From positions 25,993 to 89,992 of the forward strand of contig CAZMSD010000012.1 in NCBI GenBank assembly GCA_964568855.1: a stretch of DNA of 64,000 nucleotides. Reading direction: 5' to 3'. Origin of the DNA: CAZMSD01 sp964568855 (lineage in GTDB: Bacteria; CAIWAD01). Position 1 is the stretch's first letter, and each line of letters starts with the position of its first letter. The notes below the pieces were generated by a model. It saw only the letters and a program-made list of their open reading frames with translations, was not told where the DNA came from and made no database searches. Of the stretch, positions 34,405 through 43,500 are shown piece after piece. Both the position numbers and the translations under genes were made by a program.

Positions 34405-35475
34405 TTGGACCGTCTGGAGTTCGTGAGACAGGCGCTCGAGGGCGCCGGCCGGAACGCGCGCGGGCTGCGTCTTGAAAACATGGCCGGCGGCGGCAGCGAC
34501 CGGCGGATGCGCCGGGCGCGGGCGGAGGGGGGAACCTGGGTGCTGGTGGAGAACCCCTGCCCCCAGGTCTTCGAGAACCACTGGAACGAGAACGACAGCT
34601 ACCGCTACATCGCCGGCCTTCTGGAGGAAGCGGGCGGATTCGCTCCCGAGATCCTGGCCTGCGACCCGGCCCACGGGCGCTTCCTGCTGGAGGACCTGGG
34701 CGACACGCACCTGCTGGACCTGGTGCGCGAGCGCGGTGATTCGTCGCCAAGCCTGGTGGAACTGTACTCGCCCGTGATACGCGACCTGGCGCGGATCCAG
34801 GCCGCGTTGCGGCGTCGCTTCCGGCAGGACCGGGTCCACAACAAGCCCTACGACTACGAGCTGATGACCGTCTGGGAATCGGGCTATTTCCGCGAACGCT
34901 TCCTCGACGGACTGCTGGGGCTGGCCTTCGACGGCGAAGCGCTGCAGGAGGAGTTCCACGCTCTGGCGGAGGCCGTGACGCGCATGGACTGTTCCCATTT
35001 TTTGTACCGCGACCTGCAGTCCACCAACGTCATGTATCACGGTGGAAGGTACCGCTACATCGACTTCCAGGGCGGGCGCCGCGGCCCCCCGCACTACGAC
35101 CTGGCCTCGCTGCTGCTGGACCCTTACGCCGGGCTGCCCCGGGAAGTCCGCGAAACACTGGTGGATCTCTACCTCGAATGCGCGGAGGAGGAGCTCGGCC
35201 TTGAGGGCGAGCTCTTTCGCCGGGAATACCCGCTGGTGGCGGCGCACCGCATGATGCAGGCCCTGGGCGCCTACGGCTTCCTCGGGGTGGTCAAGGGCAA
35301 GCGGGAATTTCTGCAGCACGTTCCCGCTGCGCTGCGGCACCTGGGCGAGCTGCTGTCCGCGTCCGAGCTGAGGCATTATCCGCGGCTGGCCGAGGTGGTG
35401 CAGCGGGCCGCGTTAAGCACCCGTCCTGCGGAGCCGGCGGAGTCGGAGGAACTGTCGGAGGGCCGCCGGAAATGA
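34405..35475 (+). CDS. APH-type phosphotransferase, AmgK-like amino-sugar kinase
   Basis: The protein has 356 residues. The start is the unusual codon TTG 34405 with GGGAG at suitable spacing; no better ATG gives the conserved N-terminus. The fold is the aminoglycoside phosphotransferase/choline kinase type: GGGSDRRMRRAR (nucleotide loop), FLLEDLGDTHLLDLV (hinge), the catalytic loop FLYRDLQSTNVMY, and the metal Asp in YIDFQGGRRGPPHYDLASLL. AmgK phosphorylates MurNAc or GlcNAc at the anomeric position in a wall-recycling route with MurU. The HRD histidine is Tyr here, as I recall for the FCB branch of this family. It overlaps murG as ATGA, supporting a wall-related job. Confidence 0.7.
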   Translation: MDRLEFVRQALEGAGRNARGLRLENMAGGGSDRRMRRARAEGGTWVLVENPCPQVFENHWNENDSYRYIAGLLEEAGGFAPEILACDPAHGRFLLEDLGDTHLLDLVRERGDSSPSLVELYSPVIRDLARIQAALRRRFRQDRVHNKPYDYELMTVWESGYFRERFLDGLLGLAFDGEALQEEFHALAEAVTRMDCSHFLYRDLQSTNVMYHGGRYRYIDFQGGRRGPPHYDLASLLLDPYAGLPREVRETLVDLYLECAEEELGLEGELFRREYPLVAAHRMMQALGAYGFLGVVKGKREFLQHVPAALRHLGELLSASELRHYPRLAEVVQRAALSTRPAEPAESEELSEGRRK

Positions 35476-37643
35476 AGTTCCTGTTCACCGGCGGGGGAAC
35501 CGGAGGCCACGTCTACCCGGCGCTGGCCGTGGCGCGGAAACTGGCCGCCGATCCGCGACACGAGCTGCTGTACATCGGCACCCGGGGCCGCGCGGAGGAG
35601 CTGATCCTGGATTCCGGGACGCCGGGTGCCGCCGCATCCTCCGGCCCGGAGTCCGACGCCGTCGCGCGGAGCATCCCCATCGTCTATGCCCGGAGCAGGG
35701 CCTTTCCGGGGCGCCGGCCTCTTCCCCTGCTGCTCTTCATTGCCGGACTCGGGATGGGCGTGCTCCAGGCCGCCTGGCGGATCCTCCGTTTCCGCCCGCA
35801 CCTGGTCTTCGCCACCGGCGGCTACGCCAGCGCTCCAGCGGTCTTCGCCGCCTGGCTGCTGCGCCGCCTGCTGCTCAGCCGCGCGAGAATCCTGCTGCAC
35901 GAGCAGAACGCCTTTCCGGGTCTGATGAACCGGGTGGGGGCGCGGCTGGCCGATCTCACCGCCCTGACATTCCGCGAGGCCGGCGAGCACCTGCCGGCCG
36001 GCCTGACGGTCCACTCGGGCTACCCGGTGCGCGGCGACCTGCGCGAGCTGCCGGATCGCGAGACCGCCTGCCGGGCGCTGGATCTTGATCCGAACCGTCC
36101 CGTACTCTTCGTCTTCGGCGGTTCCCAGGGCGCGCGGAGCATCAATCGCGCGCTCTACGAGATCCTGCCCGAGCTGCTTAGCGGCGGGGTACAGGTACTG
36201 CACGCCTACGGCACCATGCGCAGTCCGGGATACGACGCGGAGGTGGAGCACCGGCGGGCGCTGGAGCGCATCAAAGGCTCAGCGGAGGATGGCGCCACAA
36301 CGCTCGGCGGGCGGCTCGAAATGCAGTACCGGGCCTGGCCCTTTCTCTTCGACATCAGCGGGGCCTATGCCGCGGCCGACCTGGTGCTCTGCCGGGCCGG
36401 AGCGGGCACCCTCTTCGAGGTGCTCAACTGCGGCCTGGCCGCCGTCCTGGTGCCGAAAATGGGCCTGCCCGGCGATCACCAGGTAGCCAACGCGCGCCGG
36501 ATCCAGGAGGCCCGGGCGGCCCGGCTGGTCCTGGAAGAGCCGGTGCTGCAAGCCGGGCGCATTTCCGAGGCCGTGAACGCGGCGGAACTGGCCGGGCTCC
36601 TGCGGGAACTGCTGAACGATCCAGTCGAGTTGGCGGAGATGCGCGTGCGGGCGCGGGAGCTGGCCCGGCCGGCGGCCCTCGAGGGTCTGTGCGAACTGGC
36701 CCTGGCGCTGGCCGGTCGCAAGGATCCCGCCGAGGCCGCCGCGGCGCTGGAGGGCGGAAGCCGCAGGAATCGGCGCACGGAAATGTCTCCCGACGACACG
36801 GATCTCGGTCAGGGCGCGGAACGCCTGGCCGCGCTGGAGACTGCGGGCGAAGAACGCTTACTGAGCCTGGTGGACAACGGAGAGCGTTCCGATCCGGAAA
36901 GCCGCAGCTATATCGAGTATCGCTGCTGCTCTGCTCTCGCCGCGGCCGACTGGGCCAGGCGCAACCGCGGAGTGAAGCTGGCCGGGTCCCTGAAGCTGGA
37001 GCGCAGCCTGCCCCTGCTGCTGCACCTGGCGGCCGACCGCCGCCCGCCTGCTCTATTCAAGCGCCTCTTCGGCGAGCGGAGCCGCCAGAACGGCTTCATC
37101 CGCAGAAACCTGGCCACCACACTGGGCCGGATCGGGCGACCCACGCCTGAAGTCCACGCTGCGCTGAGGACCTTCCTGGACGATCCCTACTGGGAAGTGC
37201 GCGTGGAAGCCATGCGGGCCCTGGCCCGGCTCGGCTTCGACGCGGAAGGCTGGGAGGACCTGCGCATCCGCGGCTTCCTTAAGCGCGGCAATTTCGAGGA
37301 GGTCCAGGCGGCCCTGGAATGGTGGGGCGCGGCGGGCAGGCCGGCGCAGTGGCGCGAAATCCTGCTGCCGCAGCTGGCGCACGCCAACGCCCGGGTGCGC
37401 GACGGCGCGGTGCGAACCCTGATCGGGCTGCTCCGGGAGCGCAGGATCGGCAGCGAGGAGGTCCGTCCCGTGCTCGACGACATCATCGTGACTTCCACCT
37501 GTTTCACGCCCCAGTTTCCACTGCGCAAGAGCATGCAGGACCTGGGGCGGGCCATGGCCCGCGAGACCTGGCAAAGCCGCCGCGGGGCCGCGCGAGGGCC
37601 TGCGGAAGAACGGGAAGCGTCCCGCGAGGAGGATCCATGCTGA
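35472..37643 (+). CDS. murG: MurG glycosyltransferase fused to a HEAT-like C-terminal domain
   Basis: The protein has 723 residues, about twice a normal MurG (about 360). Residues 1 to about 415 show MurG motifs: MKFLFTGGGTGGHVYPALAV, LVFATGGYASAPAVFAAW, LHEQNAFPGLMNRVG, FVFGGSQGARSIN, VLCRAGAGTLFEVLNCG and LPGDHQVANARRI. MurG adds GlcNAc to lipid I to make lipid II at the cytoplasmic face. From about residue 437 (EMSPDDTDLG) a helical, HEAT/armadillo-like repeat region follows: IRRNLATTLGRIGRP, LDDPYWEVRVEAMRALARLG, ANARVRDGAVRTLIGLL. There is no stop between the parts; an internal ATG at 36783 could start the second part separately but has only a weak ribosome site. The fusion is unusual and may recruit a partner. 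Confidence 0.9.
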   Translation: MKFLFTGGGTGGHVYPALAVARKLAADPRHELLYIGTRGRAEELILDSGTPGAAASSGPESDAVARSIPIVYARSRAFPGRRPLPLLLFIAGLGMGVLQAAWRILRFRPHLVFATGGYASAPAVFAAWLLRRLLLSRARILLHEQNAFPGLMNRVGARLADLTALTFREAGEHLPAGLTVHSGYPVRGDLRELPDRETACRALDLDPNRPVLFVFGGSQGARSINRALYEILPELLSGGVQVLHAYGTMRSPGYDAEVEHRRALERIKGSAEDGATTLGGRLEMQYRAWPFLFDISGAYAAADLVLCRAGAGTLFEVLNCGLAAVLVPKMGLPGDHQVANARRIQEARAARLVLEEPVLQAGRISEAVNAAELAGLLRELLNDPVELAEMRVRARELARPAALEGLCELALALAGRKDPAEAAAALEGGSRRNRRTEMSPDDTDLGQGAERLAALETAGEERLLSLVDNGERSDPESRSYIEYRCCSALAAADWARRNRGVKLAGSLKLERSLPLLLHLAADRRPPALFKRLFGERSRQNGFIRRNLATTLGRIGRPTPEVHAALRTFLDDPYWEVRVEAMRALARLGFDAEGWEDLRIRGFLKRGNFEEVQAALEWWGAAGRPAQWREILLPQLAHANARVRDGAVRTLIGLLRERRIGSEEVRPVLDDIIVTSTCFTPQFPLRKSMQDLGRAMARETWQSRRGAARGPAEEREASREEDPC

Positions 37644-38743
37644 AGTGGCTGGCCCGCGTGCTGCGGGAGGAACTGGCCGGACCGGGCTTCCTGCGACTCT
37701 TCGACTACCTGTCCTTTCGCACGGTCTCGGTGGCGATGACCACCTTCCTGATCAGCCTGCTGCTGGGACGCCTCCTGATTCCAGCCCTGCACCGCCGCCG
37801 CATGCGGGACGTGGTGGAGGAATACGGAATCGTGGACGTGAGCACCAAGCGCGGCACACCCACAATGGGCGGCCTGATCATCATCCTCGCCGTGATCAGC
37901 GGTTATTTCCTCTGGTGCAGGCTGGACAGTCCCTTCGCCTGGGTCGGCCTCGGTGCCTTGGGCTGGTTCGGCACCATCGGCTTCCTCGACGACTGGCTGA
38001 AGATCCGTGGCGGCGGCGGCAGCCACGGTCTCTCCCAGGGCGCCAAGCTTCTTCTGCAGACGCTTTTCGCGGCCGGCTTCGCCTGGTGGCTGCTCTCCCA
38101 GGCTTCTCCACTGCCCGAGGATCTGCGAACCCGGCTCTTCCTGCCCTTCATGAAGACTCCGGTCCTCGACCTGGGCTGGTTCTACGGCGTGTTCATCGTC
38201 TTCGTCATGCTGGCGGTCTCCAACAGCGTGAATTTCGCCGACGGCATGGACGGCCTGGCAGTGGTCCCGGCGGCCGTGGCCTTCATGGTCTTGGCGGTCT
38301 TCGCCTACGTGATCGGCAACGAAGTCCACAGCGCCTACCTGCAGTTCGACTACATTCTGGGCGCGGGCGAGCTCACGGTGCTTTCGGGGGCGGTGATCGG
38401 GGCCAGCCTGGGTTTCCTCTGGTACAATTTCTTTCCAGCGCAGGTCTTCATGGGCGACACGGGCTCCATGGCCCTGGGCGGACTTCTGGGCGCGGAAATG
38501 GTGATGCTGAAGCAGGAGGTCCTCTTCGTCATCGTGGGCGGCGTCTTCGTGCTGGAGGGCGCCAGCGTCCTGCTCCAGGAGAAGGTGGGCATCCGCCTGC
38601 TGGGACGGCGCCTGTTCTACCGCGCGCCGATCCACCATTCCTTCGAGCACCGCGGCGTGGCGGAAACCAAGGTCGTGATCCGCTTCTGGATCGTCGCCCT
38701 GATCCTCGGCTTCATCGGCCTGATTTCGCTGAAGATCCGTTGA
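37637..38743 (+). CDS. mraY: Phospho-N-acetylmuramoyl-pentapeptide transferase
   Basis: The protein has 368 residues, with start ATG 37637 (GAGGAGGATCC upstream) overlapping murG by 7 bp. It is polytopic with about ten membrane helices. MraY motifs are all present: STKRGTPTMGGLIIIL, GFLDDWLKI (metal Asp pair), NFADGMDGL, FMGDTGSMALGG and the cytosolic histidine motif PIHHSFEHRG. The enzyme moves phospho-MurNAc-pentapeptide from UDP to undecaprenyl phosphate, making lipid I in the inner membrane. Having murG directly upstream of mraY, outside a full dcw cluster, is unusual. No mur ligases are visible nearby. Confidence 0.96.
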   Translation: MLKWLARVLREELAGPGFLRLFDYLSFRTVSVAMTTFLISLLLGRLLIPALHRRRMRDVVEEYGIVDVSTKRGTPTMGGLIIILAVISGYFLWCRLDSPFAWVGLGALGWFGTIGFLDDWLKIRGGGGSHGLSQGAKLLLQTLFAAGFAWWLLSQASPLPEDLRTRLFLPFMKTPVLDLGWFYGVFIVFVMLAVSNSVNFADGMDGLAVVPAAVAFMVLAVFAYVIGNEVHSAYLQFDYILGAGELTVLSGAVIGASLGFLWYNFFPAQVFMGDTGSMALGGLLGAEMVMLKQEVLFVIVGGVFVLEGASVLLQEKVGIRLLGRRLFYRAPIHHSFEHRGVAETKVVIRFWIVALILGFIGLISLKIR

Positions 38744-39651
38744 TGGCGGGTCCGGAATCACCAATCGGCATCCTGCTGTCTGCGGGCCGGGGCACGCGCC
38801 TCAGGCCGCTGTCCCAGGTGCGCCCGAAGGCCCTGGTTCCCCTGCACTGGATTCCGCTGGTGGAATTCGGACTGCGCCAGTTGATCCGGGCCGGTTGCCG
38901 GCTGATCGCCCTCAATAGCCATCACCTGGCAGATCAACTCTGCGCTTACCTCGAGCGCCGACAGGTGGAACTGCCGGAGATCGAGATCCGCTTCTTCAAG
39001 GAAGAGAACCTCCTGGGCGTGGGCGGTGGCCTGCGCCGGATGCTGGCCGAATTGCCACCGGGACCGGTCCTGGTGCAGAACGCGGATGTGCTCCATGACT
39101 TCGACCTGGCCCGACTCCATAAGGAACACCTGCGCCGCGGGGCGCCGCTGACCCTGGTCGGCGGAGGCGATCCGCCCGCCCTGGAGCTGCGCGACGGACA
39201 CGTGCACAGCCTGCGCGACCCGGCGAAGGCCAACCTGGGCTTCACCGGCGTGCACCTTATCGGCGATGAAGTGCGCAGGGAACTCGGGAAGTGGGATCGA
39301 TCGTCGATCATACCTTTCTACCAGGGCCTCCTGGAACGCGGCTTCGAAATCAATGGAGCGGATCGCCGGGACGCGCTGTGGTTCGACCTGGGAGAGCTCT
39401 CCCGCTATCTTCCCCTGCATTCCCTGCTTTGGGAAGAGAAATCCTATCATGTTCTGCTGAAGCGTCTGGGCCTGGCGGCGCGCTGGGACCCGCAGCGCCG
39501 CCTCAGCGTTCCTCCCGGCAGTCGGCTTCCGGAAGATGCCGTCAATTGCGTTGCCTGGAGCGACGTGCGCTGGACCGGAACCGCCCGGGACAGCCTGCTG
39601 CTGGACGGGGTCCGGGGAAATGGTGATCTCAAAGGAGAGATCGTTCTGTGA
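38743..39651 (+). CDS. Sugar nucleotidyltransferase, MurU-like
   Basis: The protein has 302 residues, with start ATG 38743 in a TGATG overlap with mraY. ILLSAGRGTRLRPLSQVRPK is the nucleotidyltransferase loop, with the Lys in KALVPL. EENLLGVGGGLRRML and LVQNADVLHDFDLARL give the sugar-nucleotide and metal sites. WFDLGELSRYLPLHSLL closes the core, and a left-handed-helix-like tail remains. MurU makes UDP-MurNAc from MurNAc-1-phosphate. Because the AmgK-like kinase lies two genes upstream, the pair could form the same salvage bypass, split by murG and mraY. An alternative is a mannose- or glucose-1-phosphate transferase; sequence alone cannot decide. Confidence 0.72.
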   Translation: MAGPESPIGILLSAGRGTRLRPLSQVRPKALVPLHWIPLVEFGLRQLIRAGCRLIALNSHHLADQLCAYLERRQVELPEIEIRFFKEENLLGVGGGLRRMLAELPPGPVLVQNADVLHDFDLARLHKEHLRRGAPLTLVGGGDPPALELRDGHVHSLRDPAKANLGFTGVHLIGDEVRRELGKWDRSSIIPFYQGLLERGFEINGADRRDALWFDLGELSRYLPLHSLLWEEKSYHVLLKRLGLAARWDPQRRLSVPPGSRLPEDAVNCVAWSDVRWTGTARDSLLLDGVRGNGDLKGEIVL

Positions 39652-40478
39652 GGAAGTTGATCGCCGGTCTCCTGCTGGTTCCGCTGGCCATGACGCTCTG
39701 GGCGGCGTTGATTTACCTCGTGCCCTTGTCCGATCCGTCCGGCAATACGGAGCTGAACGTAGTCAGCTACAACGTGCACCTGTTCATGAACCTGCAGAAC
39801 CGTGACACGTTCGAGGAGATCCTGGGAGGTCTCTCCCGCGCCGCACCCGACCTGCTGCTGCTGCAGGAGTTTCCCGCCGCGAGCTCCGGCATGGACCCCC
39901 CGCGGATCCTGAGGAAGCGGCTGGAACTGCCGTACTGGCGCTTCTTTCCGTATCACGGATCCAGCGTCGCGGGACTGGCCGTGTTCAGCCGGCACCCGAT
40001 TCTCGCGGATTGGGAGCAGGCGTTGCCCCCGCAATCCGAGGGGCGGTCGCTGGGGGTGGTCAGGGTGGACGTGGGCGGACGGCCGCTCAACGTCGCCGTG
40101 CTGCACCTCTCCAATTCGGACATCCGGCTGCACGGCGCCAGGGCCACCATGCGGGGGGAACTGTTCGGCGAGAACATTCGTACTGTCCAGACGGAAGCCG
40201 TCCTGGAGTCCCTGGACAGCCTGTCGTCGGAACCTCTGATCCTGGGAGGCGATTTCAACACCTTCTCGTTTTCTAAGGCCTGGCGCCGGTTCAGGCGCAG
40301 TTACAACGACGCTTTCCCGTTCTGGCGAATGTTCGACGGCACATTTCGCTTCAGGCAGGAAATCCAGGTCAAGATCGACCACATATTTCTCTCGCGCGAC
40401 GTCAAGGCCCTCGATGCGCAGGTGCTGCCGGTGCAGGGATCGGATCACCTGCCCGTCTACGCGCGGGTCGTTTTCTAG
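39648..40478 (+). CDS. Membrane-anchored endonuclease/exonuclease/phosphatase-family protein
   Basis: The protein has 276 residues, with GTG 39648 overlapping the previous stop (GTGA). An N-terminal hydrophobic segment (IAGLLLVPLAMTLWAALIYL) acts as an anchor or signal. The EEP fold follows: LNVVSYNVHLFMNL (metal Asn), LLLLQEF (metal Glu), a GLAVFSRHPIL strand, LNVAVLHLSNSD, LILGGDFNTF (Asp/Asn pair) and the terminal SDHLPVYARV with the catalytic Asp-His. Members cleave phosphodiesters in nucleic acids, phosphoinositides or other lipids. Its place behind mraY and the nucleotidyltransferase hints at a phospholipid or undecaprenyl substrate, but this is an inference. Its stop overlaps the longest reading of the next gene. 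Confidence 0.78.
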   Translation: MRKLIAGLLLVPLAMTLWAALIYLVPLSDPSGNTELNVVSYNVHLFMNLQNRDTFEEILGGLSRAAPDLLLLQEFPAASSGMDPPRILRKRLELPYWRFFPYHGSSVAGLAVFSRHPILADWEQALPPQSEGRSLGVVRVDVGGRPLNVAVLHLSNSDIRLHGARATMRGELFGENIRTVQTEAVLESLDSLSSEPLILGGDFNTFSFSKAWRRFRRSYNDAFPFWRMFDGTFRFRQEIQVKIDHIFLSRDVKALDAQVLPVQGSDHLPVYARVVF

Positions 40479-40501
40479 TGTTTCAATTGGAAGGACGAGG
40501 A

Positions 40502-43500
40502 ATGCCTCGCAGGGCTTCCGCGAATCGGGGCGAGACCTGCCGCTGGATCATGCTCCTGGTCCTGCTGCTGGGACCGGCGATCTGGCCGCTCCGCCCGGCG
40601 GCGGCCGATCCCGGCGCGCGGGAACGATACGAAGCGGCGCCCGAGGTCCGCGGGAAATCCGTGGCCGGAGCGCATCTCCCCTTTGAGAAAAATCTCCGTG
40701 ACGCAAAGCACGTGGAATCCGGCCGCCCGCAGTTCCAGGACCTGCAGGTACTGCAATCCACCGCTCGCGTGCTGGAGTTCGTCCTCAGCCCGCAGCTGCT
40801 GCGCGCGGATCTCGAGCCGGGGGGCGCCCTGTCGCTCGGGGTGCGCTACGCCGGCGGCGAGGAGCGTCCCAGGCGGCGCCTGCGCGTGGCCCTGCCCCCG
40901 CACTGCGAGCCTGTAGTCGAGGTGCTGTCCAGCCGGTTGCGCGACATGCCCGGCCCCCTGAAGGGAGCGGGCTTCCGGGGCGAGAATCCCGGTCCCCTGG
41001 TGCAACAGAGACGGCACCCTTACGGCGACCTGGACTGTCTCACGCTGAGTGTGGACCTGTTGAGATACAACGGAGAAGTGACACGGATTCTCGAGAGGAT
41101 CGAGCTGCGGATCCGTTTCGACCGTCCGGAGGGCCTCCCTGAGCGGGGCCGGGTCGCGGGCGTCCGGACCAGGATCAAGGACCGCGAATTGCGGGCGGTC
41201 TTTGTCAATCACCGGGAGGCTCGGAACTGGGGAGGCCGCGGAATGCCGCTGCGGGGCGCCGCGACGAGCTGGGACGGTGATACATGGCTCAGGATTCCCG
41301 TGCTCGAGGAGGGCCTGTACCGCATCCTGTCCGAGCACTTGTCTCAGCTGGGCCTGGATCCCGCTGCGCTGGATCCCCGGGCTTTCAAGCTCTACAGCTA
41401 CGGCGGGCGCGTGATCGACGAGGATCCGGAGGCGCCGCGCAACGGCGAGTTCAGTCCCCGCGAGCTGCCCCTGCTGCGCGAGCTGGACGGGGAGCCCGGC
41501 TTCGGCGATCCGGAGCGCCTGCTGTTCTACGGCCGCGGGACCCAGGGACTCGTCCGGGGCGGGGACGGGGCGATCACACACTACGATCACTACTACACGG
41601 ACGAGAACGTGTATTACCTCCTGCTGGGCGGACAGTCGCCCGGGCGGGAGATGACGGAGCTCGCGTCGCAGGCGGGCGAGGGCGAGACGCCGTCGCTGGT
41701 GGAACGGCCGCGCTGGCGAGCCTTCGTCGACGAGCAGAAGAACCTGACCAAGAACTCCGTCAAGTACTGGTTCGGCGACGAGTTCACCGGTCTGGCCAGC
41801 CACGAGTACGATTTCATCGGGCCCTGGGCGGGCGCGACGGAACTGCGCCTGGATTTCGACTTCTGGGTGGAGAACAGCGTGACCAGCGAGAAGATGCACT
41901 TCGAGCTGAACGGCGCGCAGGTCGGCGCCGACGAGGTGGGAGCGCACCATTCCCAGCTGACCGACTCGTTGCAGATCGAGGGCGGGACGCTGGGCCTGGA
42001 GTTGAGCCAGGTGGCCACGGCCGGACACCGCGTGCTGCTGGACTGGCTGGAGATCAGTTACCCCGCGCCGCCGGCCTTCGTCGAGGGCGAGCTGTGTTTC
42101 GAGTCCCCGTCGGAACCGGGTCTCTACACCTACCAGGTCGCCGACTTCCCGGCGGGCGCTTACGTGCTGGACGTGACCTGGCCGGACAGCGTGCGTGCGG
42201 GCCGAGCGGCTTCCTTCACCGACCGGGTGGCTCCCGAGCAGCCCGGCGGCGAGACCGGCCTGGCGCGCGTGTATTACGGGTGCACCGAGCAGGCGCTCCG
42301 CGACATCGGCGGGCAGTCCCTGGATCACATGCCCGATCTCAAGTCGGACGCGGGGACCAGCGAGCTGATCGTGATCGCGCCGGAGGACCTGGCCGCCCCG
42401 GCGGAGGAGCTGGTTCAGTTCAAGAACTCCTCGACCGCCACCGGCGCGCGCCTGGCGCTGCTGGAAGACGTCTACCGCGAATTCAACTGCGGAGTGACGG
42501 ACCCGGGGGCGGTGCGCAACTTCCTGCGGCACGAGCTGCTGGCCGCGCCCGAGAATCCCGCCTCCTACGTGCTGGTCGTGGGGAACGGCCACTTCGACTA
42601 CCGCGGGCTGATCGCCGGCGGCTGGGAATTGCGCTTCCCGGCCTGGTATTCCGGCAGCCGGATGATCGACGACTACTTCGTGCGCCTGCAGGACGAGGAC
42701 GTGGTGGACGTGGCCCTGGGCCGCCTGCCGGCCAACAGCGAACAGGAGGTCTACAACTACGTCGAGAAGCTGATGACCTACGAGCAGGGCGAGGACACGG
42801 GCTTCTGGCGCAACCGGATGCTCTTCGTGGCCGACGACGAACACGGCGAGAACGGCAGCGTGTTCTCCTTCGAGATGACGCACAGCGAGGACACCGAGGA
42901 CCTGTTGAGTCGCTACGCCCCGCGCAGCTTCGACATCGAGCGCATCTATTCCTTCGAGTACCCCAGCGTCTACAACCCGGAGATCCGGGTGTTCGAGAAG
43001 CCCCTCTGCGAGCAGCGCCTGCTGAACGCCCTCAACGAGGGGGCCATGTTCGTGAGCTTCATGGGTCACGGCAACAACACCACCTGGACCCACGAGTACA
43101 TCTTCAACTCGACCAAGCACTTCCACCTGCTGGACACCAGCAGGCGCCCCTCGCTCTACGCCGCGGCCACCTGCTCCTGGGCCGAGATCGACCTGCCCGT
43201 GGGTCTGGCCTTTCCGCAGCAGCTGATCAATCTGCCCGGGGGCGGCGCCATCGGCGTGATGGCCGCCTCGCGCAAGACCACCGGCAACGCGAACTACAGC
43301 TTCATGCGGGACCTGCTGCCGGCCTTCTTCGCGCATTTCACGGACGGCAGCGAGCAGGTGACCCTGGCCGAGGCCATGCGGATCGCCAAGAACGAGGGCG
43401 GCGACAGCAACCGCGACAAGTACCTGTACCTGGGCGATCCGAGTCTCCTACCGGCCTTCCCTTCGGGCGAGGGAGCGGTGGTGGGCGTTCGAGGAGCGGA

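Noticed and set aside
40475..43336. 953-codon minus-strand frame
   Set aside because: It mirrors the C25 peptidase gene and shows no start signal or recognisable motif.
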